Shown piece by piece: positions 8,309 through 18,025 of a DNA stretch of 64,000 nt. Source of the stretch: Agreia sp. Leaf210 (lineage in GTDB: Bacteria > Actinomycetota > Actinomycetes > Actinomycetales > Microbacteriaceae); NCBI RefSeq assembly GCF_001421485.1, contig NZ_LMKK01000002.1:124001-188000 (forward strand), in the 5' to 3' direction. The position numbers and the translations under genes were made by a program. The notes under the pieces are model-generated. The model made no database searches. It had not been told where the DNA came from and saw nothing but the letters and a program-made list of their open reading frames with translations. Each line of letters begins with the position of its first letter. The stretch's first letter is position 1.

Positions 8309-10098
8309 GAGAGGTTCTCCGTGTGTGCAGGCTCTGCCTGTGTCTGGTTGTCGAGGCTCGAGATCACGAAGCGGTAGTGCTCGTTGCTCGCGATGAGCTC
8401 GCTGTGCGTGCCCACGGCCGTGATGCGCCCGTCTTGCATCAGCGCCACCCTGTCTGCGAGCGACACCGTCGAGGGGCGGTGCGCGACGATCAGCGCGGTG
8501 GTCGACGCGAGCACGCGCCTGAGGGCCGCCTCGACCAGCTGCTCGGTCGTCACATCGAGAGCAGACAGCGGGTCGTCGAGCACGAGCACCGCTGGACGAG
8601 CAGCAACCGCGCGAGCCAAGGCGAGGCGCTGGCGCTGGCCACCTGACAGGCTCAGCCCCTCCTCGCCGACGCGAGTGTCGAGCCCGTCTGGCAGATCGAA
8701 GACGAAGCGGGCCTGCGCGATATCGAGCGCCTCCTCGAGATCGGCCTCCGTCGCATCCGGTCTGCCCAGCAGCACGTTCTCGCGAACCGTCGCCGAGAAC
8801 AGCGTCGCATCTTCGAACGCCATCGCGATGTGGGTTCGAAGCTCGTCGAGAGAGAGGTCACGAACGTCGACGCCGTCGAGGGTCACCGAGCCCCCCGTGA
8901 CGTCGTAGAGGCGCGTCGGCAGCGCCGTGAGCGTGGTCTTGCCTGATCCGGTAAGACCGACGAGCGCCATCGTCTCTCCCGGCTCGATGACGAGGTCGAT
9001 TCCGTCGAGCAGATCAGGAAAGCGACTCGGCGAATCCTGGTAGCGGAAGTGCGCGTCGGCGAAGACCAGTCGCCCCTCGGGCCTGTCGATCGTCTTCGGC
9101 GAGACAGAGTCGACAATGGTGTTGACCTCATCCATGACCTCGAAAAAGCGATTGGTCGCGGTCTTCGCGTCGATCGTCATGGCCAGGAAGTAGCCCATCG
9201 ACTGGATGGGGAACAGGAGCACCGTGCCGGTCGCGAAGAAGGCGACCAGCTCCCCCACACTCGACTGACCCGACTGCGCCAGCCATACGCCGACGACCAG
9301 TGCCACGGCGAAGGCGACATCGGGAACGAGCAGGAGCCAGAGCCAGATGCCGGCCACGGCCCGCGCCTTCTCGAGCTCCGTGCCCTGCAGCTCTTCGGCC
9401 TGCGTCTCGAACCGCTTGAGCGCGTGCGAGCCGCGCCCGAATGCCTTGAGAACCCGGATGCCGTGAACGCTCTCTTCGACGGCCGTCGCCAGATCGCCCT
9501 GCTGGTCTTGACCACGGCGAGCCGCCAGCGAATAGCGCTTCTCGAACGCGTAGCCGTAGATGAGCACGGGGATCGATGCGGCCACGAAGATGAGCCCGAG
9601 GATCCAATTGAGCGAGACGAGGATGACGAACCCGATCACCAGGGTCAGCGAGTTCACGATCAGAATGACGAAGCCGAACGCCATCCACCGGCGGATCAGG
9701 TTGAGATCGCCGATCGCACGCGACAGCAGCTGTCCGCTCGGCCATCTGTCGTGGAAGGCCACGGGAAGGCGCTGCAACTTCCGATAGAGGCTGTTGCGCA
9801 TGTGCGCCTCGACGTGGGTTCCCGGAGTGAGGACGAGCCAGCGGCGCAGGGCGATCAAAGCGGCTTCGGCGACACCCAACGCGAGTACCAGGCCCACCGA
9901 GAACCACACGAGCGATACATCTGTGCCCGTCAGCGGACCGTCGATCAGCCACTGCAGCACCTGCGGGATCGCCAGCGCCACGAGACTCGCGAGAAGAGAC
10001 GCCACGATTGCCACATAAATGCGCGGCATTGCCGGCTTCGCGTACCGGTACAGCCGTCCGAGGGAGGGCAGGGTGGACGGGGGCGGGGGCGTTGACAC
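8305..10098 (-). CDS. ABC exporter half-transporter, subunit with degenerate Walker B
   Basis: 597 residues with the same layout: transmembrane domain (about 20-310) then nucleotide-binding domain with Walker [10 protein letters not shown], intact signature LSGGQRQR and Walker [12 protein letters not shown]. The residue after the Walker B aspartate is Asp rather than the catalytic Glu. With the partner's altered signature it forms the degenerate site known from heterodimeric exporters such as TM287/288 and BmrCD. First gene of a two-gene operon, coupled to its partner by a 4-bp overlap. Confidence 0.92.
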   Translation of the reverse strand: MSTPPPPSTLPSLGRLYRYAKPAMPRIYVAIVASLLASLVALAIPQVLQWLIDGPLTGTDVSLVWFSVGLVLALGVAEAALIALRRWLVLTPGTHVEAHMRNSLYRKLQRLPVAFHDRWPSGQLLSRAIGDLNLIRRWMAFGFVILIVNSLTLVIGFVILVSLNWILGLIFVAASIPVLIYGYAFEKRYSLAARRGQDQQGDLATAVEESVHGIRVLKAFGRGSHALKRFETQAEELQGTELEKARAVAGIWLWLLLVPDVAFAVALVVGVWLAQSGQSSVGELVAFFATGTVLLFPIQSMGYFLAMTIDAKTATNRFFEVMDEVNTIVDSVSPKTIDRPEGRLVFADAHFRYQDSPSRFPDLLDGIDLVIEPGETMALVGLTGSGKTTLTALPTRLYDVTGGSVTLDGVDVRDLSLDELRTHIAMAFEDATLFSATVRENVLLGRPDATEADLEEALDIAQARFVFDLPDGLDTRVGEEGLSLSGGQRQRLALARAVAARPAVLVLDDPLSALDVTTEQLVEAALRRVLASTTALIVAHRPSTVSLADRVALMQDGRITAVGTHSELIASNEHYRFVISSLDNQTQAEPAHTENLS

Positions 10099-10130
10099 GG
10101 AGAAACCTCGTAAGAAGGGTGAAATTCCGC

Positions 10131-10145
10131 CCGAGTGCGGGCAGC
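10131..10145 (-). terminator. Weak hairpin between the dimethylargininase-like gene and the ABC pair
   Basis: GCCCG-agtg-CGGGC pairs in the 97-bp gap and on the reverse strand is followed by GGAATTTC. The stem is short, so it may attenuate rather than stop transcription into the ABC genes. Confidence 0.35.
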
Positions 10146-10195
10146 CTTTCAGGCTACTCTCGAGTCGTGCTCGAGCGCAACGCGCGTCGCGCGAA

Positions 10196-11404
10196 TCAGC
10201 GCACGCGCACCGACAGGCACGTCACGCAGGCCTCGAGCTTCTCGAACTCGGAGATGTCGACGGCGATGACCCTGTATCCCAGACTCTCGATCAGCTGAGC
10301 GGACTCGGGCGCCGCCGACGACATCAGCACCGTGTCGTCGGAGAGGATGACGACGTGCGCCCCAGCCTCCTCCGGCACGGCGAGGAAGCGGTCGAAGATC
10401 TTGGGATCGTCGACGACCGGCGGATATCCGATGACCGTGCCGTCGGGCAGAGCCGTGACGGCGCTCTTGAGATGCAGGACCTTCGAGATCGGCACGGCGA
10501 TGACGGTATATCCGAGAGGGCTCAGGATGTGCCGTAGCTGCCTGATTCCCTCGGCGTTCGTTCGGCCACCGCGCCCCACGTAGACGCGCTTCTCGATCTT
10601 CAGCACGTCTCCCCCGTCGAGGGTGCCGGGCTGCACGATGCGCGTGACATCGAGACCCAGCGATCGCACGCTCTTCTCCACCTCGTCGATCTCTGCGACG
10701 CGGCTGGGTGCCGCAGGGCTCGCGAGCACGGCCAGGCGACCGAACATCACGACGGAGTCTTCGACGAAGACCGAGTCGGCCAGCCCGTCGGCACGCTCGA
10801 CCTCCACCGGCTTCCAGCCCGCCCCGATCAGTGCGGCGACGTACGACTCCCACTGCTCGTCAGCGAGTTCTGTGTCGACCGCGGTGCGCTCGAGGTGGGT
10901 CACGATCCCCTCGGCCAGGTTGTCGGACGGGCGCCGCACCAGAACCGTTCCCGAGACGGTGCGTGGCGGCATCTCGGAGTGGCTGAGCGCCGAGTACACC
11001 CGGCGGCCCAGCGTGGCCGTCGCCACCGTGGCGGTGAGCACGAAGATGAGATTGATGTTGCCGAGAGTGCTGAGAACGTATGCGATCACCCGCCCGTCGA
11101 GTGCATTGCCCTGCAGCAGGGTTTGGATTCCCGTGCCGACGACGGCCGCGATGAGGCCCGAGACCACCCCGGCGATGGCGGCCGTGTACCAGCGCGTCAG
11201 CCGGGCGATCATGGCGAACACGAAGACCAGCACGAGCAGCACGAGCGTCGCTGGCACGAAGAAGTTGTTGATCTGCAGCAGCACGATCGCCTGGGGATCG
11301 CTGCCGACGAAGAACGACAGCATCGTGGCGAGGTGCGTGATCGCCGCGATGAGCAGCGCTGCCACGGCGGACGCGATGACCGGTCTCGGTCGGAGGAAAT
11401 GCAT
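10196..11404 (-). CDS. Membrane-anchored dimethylargininase-like (DDAH/arginine deiminase family) protein
   Basis: 402 residues in two parts. Residues about 1-145 carry four hydrophobic helices with short loops. Residues about 160-402 are a guanidino-group hydrolase domain of the DDAH/arginine deiminase superfamily, with [26 protein letters not shown], the histidine segment LHLKSAV and the C-terminal ACVTCLSV, where Cys396 is the likely nucleophile. DDAH turns methylated arginines into citrulline plus methylamines; soluble homologues are about 250-285 residues, so the membrane part is an addition. The ATG at 11404 is preferred (AAGG about 8 bases upstream); a GTG at 11437 would add 11 residues. 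Confidence 0.8.
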   Translation of the reverse strand: MHFLRPRPVIASAVAALLIAAITHLATMLSFFVGSDPQAIVLLQINNFFVPATLVLLVLVFVFAMIARLTRWYTAAIAGVVSGLIAAVVGTGIQTLLQGNALDGRVIAYVLSTLGNINLIFVLTATVATATLGRRVYSALSHSEMPPRTVSGTVLVRRPSDNLAEGIVTHLERTAVDTELADEQWESYVAALIGAGWKPVEVERADGLADSVFVEDSVVMFGRLAVLASPAAPSRVAEIDEVEKSVRSLGLDVTRIVQPGTLDGGDVLKIEKRVYVGRGGRTNAEGIRQLRHILSPLGYTVIAVPISKVLHLKSAVTALPDGTVIGYPPVVDDPKIFDRFLAVPEEAGAHVVILSDDTVLMSSAAPESAQLIESLGYRVIAVDISEFEKLEACVTCLSVRVR

Positions 11405-11448
11405 GGGTGCGACCTTACTTCGGGTTTCTGTACGCACGTCGAGGGGTT

Positions 11449-13056
11449 CTAGTGGAAGAAGTGGCGTTCCCCTGTGAAGTACATGGTGACGCCTGCGGCC
11501 TGAGCCGCCTCGATCACCTCTGCATCACGGACCGAGCCGCCCGGCTGCACGACCGCTTTCACGCCCGCGTCGATGAGCACCTGCAACCCGTCCGCGAAGG
11601 GGAAGAAGGCGTCGGATGCGGCGACCGATCCGGCGGCGCGGTCGCCCGCTCGCGTCACAGCCAGATGGCAGGAATCGACACGGTTGACCTGACCCATGCC
11701 GACGCCGACCGACGCCCCGTCGGACGCGAGCAGGATGGCATTGGACTTCACGGAGCGGCACGCCTTCCAGGCGAACTCCAGATCGGCCAGGGTGGCGTCG
11801 TCGACGTGCTTGCCGGCCACCCGTTGCCACTTCACCGAGCTGAAGCCGTCGAAGCCGTCGGGCTTCTGCGCAAGGAACCCGCCGCTGATCTGGCGGATCT
11901 CCGTCTCGTCGCGGTGGAAGCCCGCGCGCAGCTTCAGCAGTCGGAGGTTCTTCTTGATCTGCAGGATCTCGAGGGCCTCCGGCTCGAAGTCGGGGGCGAC
12001 GAGGACCTCGGTGAAGATCTCGGCCACCCCTTCGGCCATGGCTCGTGTCACGGTGCGGTTTGCGGCGATCACTCCTCCGAACGCGGAGACGGGGTCGCAG
12101 GCATGCGCTCGGGCGTGGGCACCCGCGACCGCATCGGCGTCGGCCGGCTGCGCGACGGCGATGCCGCACGGGTTGGCGTGCTTGATGATCGCCACGGCGG
12201 GCTCGGCGAAGTCGAACGCGGCGCGAACGGCCGCATCGGCGTCGACGTAGTTGTTGTACGACATCTCCTTGCCGTGGAGCTGGGTCGCCTGGGCGATCCC
12301 CGCCCCGTTCTCGCGCACGTACAGCGCGGCAGGCTGATGCGAGTTCTCGCCGTAGCGAAGGGTCGCCGACCGGGTGCCCTCGATCGTGACGGCGTTACCG
12401 AGACCGGCCGTGTCGACGCCGGCGCCATCCGTCGTCTCGCCCGCGAACCACGCGGCGACCGCCGCATCGTAGGCGGCCGTGTGAGCGAAAGCCTCTGCGG
12501 CGAGCGCGCGACGACTCTCGTACGTGGTTCCGGCGGGCAGCGATTCGATGATGCCGGCGTAGCTCGCGGGCGATACCGCGATCGCGACGTTGGCGTGGTT
12601 CTTGGCCGAGGCGCGCACGAGGGCCGGGCCTCCGATGTCGATCTGTTCGATCACGGCCGAGCTCTCGGCACCCGAGGCCACGGTCTCGCGGAACGGATAC
12701 AGGTTCACCACGACGAGCTGGAATGCGCGGATGCCGAGTTCGTCGAGCTGGGACTTGTGCGACTCGAGCCGGAGATCGGCGAGGATGCCGGCGTGGACGG
12801 CGGGGTGCAGCGTCTTCACACGGCCGTCGAGAGACTCGGGAAAGCCCGTGACCTGGCTGACCTCCGTGACCGCGAATCCCGCGTCGGCGATGGTCTTCGC
12901 CGTCGAACCCGTCGACACGATCTCGACCCCGGCATCGGCGAGGGCCGCGGCGAGCTCGAGGAGCCCGGTCTTGTCGCTCACCGAGATCAGTGCGCGCTCG
13001 ATGCGCACGACGTCGCGGTGGGCGTAGAGGTTCGGATCGTGAATTGGACCGCTCAT
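11449..13056 (-). CDS. purH: Bifunctional AICAR transformylase / IMP cyclohydrolase
   Basis: 535 residues, the standard PurH length, catalysing the last two steps of de novo purine synthesis. The N-terminal MGS-type cyclohydrolase domain begins at about residue 15 ([22 protein letters not shown]). The C-terminal AICAR transformylase contains RYGENSHQ and the catalytic KHANPCG (Lys and His). The frame stays open far upstream, but ATG 13056 gives the normal N-terminus and overlaps the purN stop by four bases (ATGA). Promoted with purN and the DUF6350 gene. Confidence 0.96.
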   Translation of the reverse strand: MSGPIHDPNLYAHRDVVRIERALISVSDKTGLLELAAALADAGVEIVSTGSTAKTIADAGFAVTEVSQVTGFPESLDGRVKTLHPAVHAGILADLRLESHKSQLDELGIRAFQLVVVNLYPFRETVASGAESSAVIEQIDIGGPALVRASAKNHANVAIAVSPASYAGIIESLPAGTTYESRRALAAEAFAHTAAYDAAVAAWFAGETTDGAGVDTAGLGNAVTIEGTRSATLRYGENSHQPAALYVRENGAGIAQATQLHGKEMSYNNYVDADAAVRAAFDFAEPAVAIIKHANPCGIAVAQPADADAVAGAHARAHACDPVSAFGGVIAANRTVTRAMAEGVAEIFTEVLVAPDFEPEALEILQIKKNLRLLKLRAGFHRDETEIRQISGGFLAQKPDGFDGFSSVKWQRVAGKHVDDATLADLEFAWKACRSVKSNAILLASDGASVGVGMGQVNRVDSCHLAVTRAGDRAAGSVAASDAFFPFADGLQVLIDAGVKAVVQPGGSVRDAEVIEAAQAAGVTMYFTGERHFFH

Positions 13057-13652
13057 GCTGTGGCTAGCTCCCTGAGATTGACTCTGCTGTTCGCGATGTC
13101 GAGTACCGCCTGAGTGAGCAGGCGACGCTCGACCGTCTTGATTCGTTCGTGAAGTTCCGGCTCCGTGTCGTCGGCCTCGATCGCCACGACCTCCTGGACG
13201 ATCACCGGACCGGTGTCGACACCCTCGTCGACGATGTGCACGGTGACGCCCGTCTGCGCCGCCCCGGCGGCGAGGGCGTCGCGCACGGCGTGGGCGCCTG
13301 GAAACGCGGGCAAGAGAGCCGGATGAGTGTTGATGAGGAACGGGCTCAGGGCCGAGACGACCCGAGGGGGCAGGATGCGCATGAAGCCGGCGCAGACGAC
13401 CAGATCGGGATTCCACACTCGGATCTGCTCGAGAAGCTCGTCTCCCCATGCGGCGCGCGACTCGAACGACGTCGGTGGCACGGTGAAGGTGGGCACGCCG
13501 AACTCCTCGGCGTGGGCCAGGCCCGCGGCGTCGTTGTCGGCTCCGACGGCGACGATCCTCGCGGGAAACTCTGCGTCTGACTGCGCGTCGAGGAGGGCGC
13601 GGAGGTTCGATCCTCCGCCGGAGATGAGTACGACCAGCGACAGCACCGTCAC
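13053..13652 (-). CDS. purN: Phosphoribosylglycinamide formyltransferase 1
   Basis: 199 residues. Transfers the formyl group from 10-formyl-THF to GAR in purine synthesis. Contains the GAR-binding [14 protein letters not shown] near the N-terminus, and the catalytic Asn-His in [13 protein letters not shown] plus the Asp in [11 protein letters not shown]. Its start overlaps the stop of the DUF6350 gene by four bases and its stop overlaps purH by four, so the three are tightly coupled. PurU encoded at 1403 removes the same formyl donor. Confidence 0.96.
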   Translation of the reverse strand: MTVLSLVVLISGGGSNLRALLDAQSDAEFPARIVAVGADNDAAGLAHAEEFGVPTFTVPPTSFESRAAWGDELLEQIRVWNPDLVVCAGFMRILPPRVVSALSPFLINTHPALLPAFPGAHAVRDALAAGAAQTGVTVHIVDEGVDTGPVIVQEVVAIEADDTEPELHERIKTVERRLLTQAVLDIANSRVNLRELATA

Positions 13653-14998
13653 AGTTTATTGGTATCCGCATCGGCGCCCGCGCGGTCGAGTCCGCCGAGA
13701 CCGTCGAGGCCGCCGTCGGAGTCCGCTTCGGCCCCGGTGCCGTCGGACGTCCGCGAGAAGAACCGTCGCGTGAGCCCCACTGTGAGCCCGAGCACGGCGC
13801 TGGGGCCGAGCTCGAGCGCCGACCAGATCCACACGGCGGCCGGATCCGGACCGACGTCGACGAGCCTTCCGGGTCCGGCGGCTCCCCCGGACCAGATGGC
13901 GAGCAGCCCGAGCATGCTGGCGCCGACGACCCCGACTCCGATACCCGACAGCACCAGGACCAGCGGCGACGACCCCGCACCCGCCGCCGTCAATCGAGGC
14001 TTGAGAACGACGCCCACGACGAAGCCGACGACGACGGGAACCACGACAACCGCGTAACCGATCGCGGGCGCCCCCTGTGGCAGGGCGCCGAGGATCGGCA
14101 GCCCTGGGAGCAGGCCCACCTGTGTTCCCAGCGGCGACACCACGCTGCCCGAGCCGAGGGCGAAACCCGGCCCGAGCAGCCACGAGGTGGCCCAGACGAC
14201 CATGTTGGGCACGATCGAGAGTTGGCCCATGGTCAGGGCGATACCGCCCACGAGTTGCGACTGCAGGGATTCGTAGAGCGAAATGATCTGCCCGTAATGC
14301 CCCAGGATCAGGACGAACACCAGAATGCCGGCGACCGCCGTGAGCCCGGCGACCGCCATCGCGCCGCCTCGGGCCGCGAGAGACACCACCGTCGCGACGG
14401 GCGCCGGCACGCGATCGACGATCTCGCGCAGGCTCCGGGTGAGGATGTCGACGGCTTGGCCGGCGGGATCGGCCGGATCCGCGGCGGCCGAGAAATCGGC
14501 GCGGGAGAACAGGCTCGTCGCCATGCCGATGGCATAGACGGCTGCGGGGAAGAACAAGGCCTGCACGATCGACGGTCGCGCACTGTCGGAGCCGGCCCCG
14601 CTGGCGACCAGCCATCCGATCGCGACGACGGTGAGAACGCCCACGGCGGCGCCGAGGAGGCGGTGCTCCGAATCGGCGAGACGGCGGCCCGATCGCCATC
14701 CGAGCAGCACCGTGAGCACGGCCATACCCAGGGGCGCGAAGCCGATCTCGAAGGGCACCCCCGCCCCCTGCAGGGCGAGTTGCAGCGCGAGCGTCGGATC
14801 GATCGTGACGAGCAGATCGACGCCGTTGCCGAGCAGCCAGAAGTTGGCCGCGACCCGCCAGAACGCGCCGAAGTCGACGGCGAGCTCGAACTGCGTCAGC
14901 CAGAGGATCGTCAACGGAATCAAGAGGATTCCGACGCCGAGTACCCCGACGAGGAGCGCGTCGAGAAATGCGAGGAATGCGGTAAATGGTCGATTCAT
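13649..14998 (-). CDS. DUF6350 multi-pass membrane protein
   Basis: 449 residues, about ten to eleven hydrophobic segments across residues 5-400 and a charged, acidic C-terminal tail. It matches the DUF6350 family, which in actinobacteria regularly sits immediately upstream of purN-purH and downstream of sucCD. That fixed position and the 4-bp overlap with purN hint at a role linked to purine synthesis or nucleotide transport, but no activity is known and I see no catalytic motif. Confidence 0.75.
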   Translation of the reverse strand: MNRPFTAFLAFLDALLVGVLGVGILLIPLTILWLTQFELAVDFGAFWRVAANFWLLGNGVDLLVTIDPTLALQLALQGAGVPFEIGFAPLGMAVLTVLLGWRSGRRLADSEHRLLGAAVGVLTVVAIGWLVASGAGSDSARPSIVQALFFPAAVYAIGMATSLFSRADFSAAADPADPAGQAVDILTRSLREIVDRVPAPVATVVSLAARGGAMAVAGLTAVAGILVFVLILGHYGQIISLYESLQSQLVGGIALTMGQLSIVPNMVVWATSWLLGPGFALGSGSVVSPLGTQVGLLPGLPILGALPQGAPAIGYAVVVVPVVVGFVVGVVLKPRLTAAGAGSSPLVLVLSGIGVGVVGASMLGLLAIWSGGAAGPGRLVDVGPDPAAVWIWSALELGPSAVLGLTVGLTRRFFSRTSDGTGAEADSDGGLDGLGGLDRAGADADTNKL

Positions 14999-15050
14999 GC
15001 CGTGCCGAGCGTACCCCCTGTCGGCTGAGTCGACACCTCACCCCGCCGCT

Positions 15051-15590
15051 CTAGTGGAGGACTGCCTTGAACGCGATGATGACCAGTCCGAAGAGTGCCG
15101 TTCCGACGCCGCCGAGCAACCTCACGGGCCACGGACTGCCTCTGTCGGCGAACGCCATCCAGCCGAGAATGCCCAGCACCACCATGCCCACGATGAGCGC
15201 CACGAAGTACGCCGTGTCTTCGTCGAGGATGCCCGTCGCTCCGAGGATGAGGAACACGAGCGGCACGACCGAGGCGTACAGCAGGCCCTTCGAATGATGC
15301 ACGCCTTCGCGGAACGCCTGACCGATGCCGATGATCCTGCCCCCACGCATGCCGTGATTCGCCACGGCGGTCGCGAAGACGTGCGCGGCCCAGAAGACCA
15401 GCATCGTCACGATCGTGACCACGAAGACATCGAAGTCGTCGTCGTCATCATCGGCGACGGCGATCACAGCGGAACTGACGATGGTGCCGTAGATCAGCTC
15501 GGGTGTGACCAGGGCGTGTCGGACGCGCTGCCACCGGCTCGGCTGCGCGGCCGCCTGCACAGTGGTGTCGTCCCCCGACGATTCGGACAT
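15051..15590 (-). CDS. Hypothetical four-helix membrane protein with an aspartate run
   Basis: 179 residues with four predicted membrane helices and both ends cytoplasmic or weakly hydrophilic. A run of six aspartates (ADDDDDDFD, about residues 46-54) interrupts the first hydrophobic region, an odd place for charge and possibly a cation-binding loop. No family is recognised. It starts about 90 bases after sucD, beyond a terminator-like hairpin, so it probably has its own promoter. Confidence 0.7.
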   Translation of the reverse strand: MSESSGDDTTVQAAAQPSRWQRVRHALVTPELIYGTIVSSAVIAVADDDDDDFDVFVVTIVTMLVFWAAHVFATAVANHGMRGGRIIGIGQAFREGVHHSKGLLYASVVPLVFLILGATGILDEDTAYFVALIVGMVVLGILGWMAFADRGSPWPVRLLGGVGTALFGLVIIAFKAVLH

Positions 15591-15627
15591 CGAACCCCCT
15601 CCTCCCGACCCGCGCGGCGCGAACGAA

Positions 15628-15666
15628 CGGCGGGCATCCTCATCTTAGAGAAGAGAATGCCCGCCG
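15628..15666 (-). terminator. Terminator after sucD
   Basis: CGGCGGGCAT (15628-15637) pairs perfectly with ATGCCCGCCG (15657-15666), and TCTT-agag-AAGA extends the stem inside. It starts 17 bases after the sucD stop on the reverse strand and is followed there by TTCGTTCG. Confidence 0.75.
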
Positions 15667-15682
15667 CAGGTCGTGCTGGGGA

Positions 15683-16570
15683 TCAGAGCGCCGCGTAGAC
15701 CTCGCGCAGCAACGCGGCCGTCTCGCTCGGCGTCTTGCCGACGCGCACGCCGGCGGCCTCGAGGGCCTCCTTCTTGGCCTGCGCGGTTCCCGCGCTGCCG
15801 GACACGATGGCGCCTGCGTGGCCCATCGTCTTGCCCTCGGGTGCAGTGAAGCCGGCGACGTAGCCGACGACCGGCTTCGTCACGTGGGCCTTGATGAAGT
15901 CGGCAGCGCGCTCTTCTGCGTCTCCACCGATCTCGCCGATCATCACGATCGCCTTCGTCTCGGGATCGGCCTCGAATGCCGCGAGCGCGTCGATGTGCGT
16001 GGTGCCGATGATCGGGTCTCCGCCGATCCCGATGGCCGTCGAGAAGCCGAGGTCGCGCAGCTCGAACATCATCTGGTAGGTCAGCGTCCCCGACTTGGAG
16101 ACGAGTCCGATCGGGCCCTTGCCCGTGATGTTCGCCGGGGTGATGCCCACGAGCGACTCGCCGGGCGTGATGATGCCGGGGCAGTTCGGGCCGATGATGC
16201 GCGTCGTGTTGCCCTTCTGCTTGGCGTACGCCCAGGCCTCCGCCGCGTCTTGCACGGGGATGCCCTCGGTGATGACGACGAGCAGCGGAATCTCTGCGTC
16301 GATCGCCTCGATGATCGCGTCTTTCGCGAAGGCGGGCGGAACGAAGGCGATCGAGACGTCGGCTCCGGTCGTGGAGATGGCCTCGGAGACGGTGCCGAAG
16401 ACCGGCAGCTCCATGTCGCCGTGGGTCACGGTGGTGCCCGCCTTGCGAGCGTTAACACCGCCCACGATCTGGGTGCCTGCGGCCAGCATCAGAGCGGTGT
16501 GCTTGGTGCCCTCGCCGCCCGTGATGCCCTGCACGATGACCTTGGAATCCTTATTGAGGAAAATCGACAT
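15683..16570 (-). CDS. sucD: Succinyl-CoA synthetase alpha subunit
   Basis: 295 residues; with SucC it interconverts succinyl-CoA and succinate with nucleotide triphosphate formation in the TCA cycle. The CoA-binding Rossmann part starts [27 protein letters not shown] is conserved, and the phosphorylated histidine lies in [10 protein letters not shown]. An open frame continues upstream to 16777, but ATG 16570 gives the usual N-terminus ([10 protein letters not shown]) 34 bases after sucC. Overall length fits the family. Confidence 0.96.
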   Translation of the reverse strand: MSIFLNKDSKVIVQGITGGEGTKHTALMLAAGTQIVGGVNARKAGTTVTHGDMELPVFGTVSEAISTTGADVSIAFVPPAFAKDAIIEAIDAEIPLLVVITEGIPVQDAAEAWAYAKQKGNTTRIIGPNCPGIITPGESLVGITPANITGKGPIGLVSKSGTLTYQMMFELRDLGFSTAIGIGGDPIIGTTHIDALAAFEADPETKAIVMIGEIGGDAEERAADFIKAHVTKPVVGYVAGFTAPEGKTMGHAGAIVSGSAGTAQAKKEALEAAGVRVGKTPSETAALLREVYAAL

Positions 16571-16604
16571 TCTTTGTATGGTCCTTACTTCTCGCGAGGA
16601 ATCG

Positions 16605-17774
16605 TCAGAGGGAGGCGAGTTCGGCGGCCTTGTCGGCGCCCTCGTCCATGGTGGTCGCCAGAGTGACGAGCGGGTGGTTGGCTGCGGCGAGGATCGCACG
16701 GCCCTCATCGACCTTGTTGCCATCGAGTCGAACGACGAGGGGCTTCGTGGCGGAGTCGCCCAGCACCTCGAGCGCACCGATGATTCCGTTGGCCACCGCG
16801 TCGCACGCGGTGATTCCGCCGAAGACGTTCACGAAGACGCTCTTGACCTGGGCGTCGCCGAGGATGACGTCGAGGCCCGCCGCCATCACGGCCGCAGACG
16901 CTCCGCCGCCGATGTCGAGGAAGTTGGCCGGCTTCACGCCGTTGTACTTCTCTCCCGCGTAGGAGACGACATCGAGGGTCGACATCACGAGGCCCGCACC
17001 GTTGCCGATGACTCCCACCTCGCCGTCGAGCTTCACGTAGTTGAGGTCGGCAGCCTTGGCCTTGGCCTCGAGCGGGTCCGCCGCATCCTTGTCTTCGAGC
17101 GCCTCGTGGTTGGGGTGCCGGAATCCTGCGTTCTCATCGAGCGTCACCTTGCCATCGAGCGCGATGATGTTGCCCTCTTCGGTGAGGACGAGTGGGTTGA
17201 CCTCGACGAGCGTGGCGTCCTCACCCGTGTAGACCTCCCACAGCTTCACGAAGACGGGAGCGACCTTGTCGACGAGCTCGGCCGGGAACTTCGCCGAGAC
17301 CGCGATCGACTTGGCGGTGTCGAGGTCGATGCCCGCGATCGGGTCGACCTCGATACGGGCGAGGGCCTCGGGGCGCTCGACGGCGAGCTGCTCGATCTCC
17401 ATGCCACCCTCGTAGCTGGTGAGCGAGAGGTACGAACGGTTGGCACGGTCGAGGAGCACGGAGAAGTAGAACTCCTCGGCGATGCGCGCGCCTCCGGCGA
17501 CCATGACCCGCTTCACCTCGTGACCCTTGATGTCGAGGCCGAGAATCGACTGGGCGGCCTCGAAGGCGGCCTGCGGATCCTTCGCGACCTTGACTCCACC
17601 GGCTTTGCCGCGGCCTCCGACCTTGACCTGAGCCTTGACGACGGTCACGCCGCCGAGCTTCTCAGCCGCGGCACGCACCTCTTCCGGGGTGTCCGCCACG
17701 ATTCCCGGAAGAACCGGAACCCCATAGCTTTCAAACAGGTCTCGTGCCTGGTATTCGAACAGATCCACGCTCAT
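16605..17774 (-). CDS. sucC: Succinyl-CoA synthetase beta subunit
   Basis: 389 residues: an ATP-grasp domain (about 1-235, starting [18 protein letters not shown]) and a C-terminal CoA-ligase domain. The K-x-Q-V-K-V-G-G-R segment ([11 protein letters not shown]) and [11 protein letters not shown] with its Mg-binding residues are intact. First gene of sucC-sucD. It diverges from the surface-protein gene at 18026, with 251 bp between them that hold the promoters and nothing else I can recognise. Confidence 0.96.
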   Translation of the reverse strand: MSVDLFEYQARDLFESYGVPVLPGIVADTPEEVRAAAEKLGGVTVVKAQVKVGGRGKAGGVKVAKDPQAAFEAAQSILGLDIKGHEVKRVMVAGGARIAEEFYFSVLLDRANRSYLSLTSYEGGMEIEQLAVERPEALARIEVDPIAGIDLDTAKSIAVSAKFPAELVDKVAPVFVKLWEVYTGEDATLVEVNPLVLTEEGNIIALDGKVTLDENAGFRHPNHEALEDKDAADPLEAKAKAADLNYVKLDGEVGVIGNGAGLVMSTLDVVSYAGEKYNGVKPANFLDIGGGASAAVMAAGLDVILGDAQVKSVFVNVFGGITACDAVANGIIGALEVLGDSATKPLVVRLDGNKVDEGRAILAAANHPLVTLATTMDEGADKAAELASL

Positions 17775-18025
17775 CCAATCCGCTTAGGTCTCAGCCGGGC
17801 ACGGGGGTTGGTGCTCGGCTCGAAGAGTACTCCTGCGAGTCGCGGCCGACAGATTTGCTGCTCCGCCGCAGACTTTCGCCGTCTGCCACCTTACCGCCCG
17901 AACAAGAGCCCCACATGCGAGCAACGGAGACGCCTCGTCCTCCACAACCCGGCGATCGAGACCGCATTCCACGGAGGACCGACGCGCTCCCCGCTACGCG
18001 TGCCCGGTCCGAGAAGGTGATCGGC

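Noticed and set aside
11407-13113. A 568-codon plus-strand open frame
   Set aside because: Antisense to purH, whose protein is complete and motif-rich.
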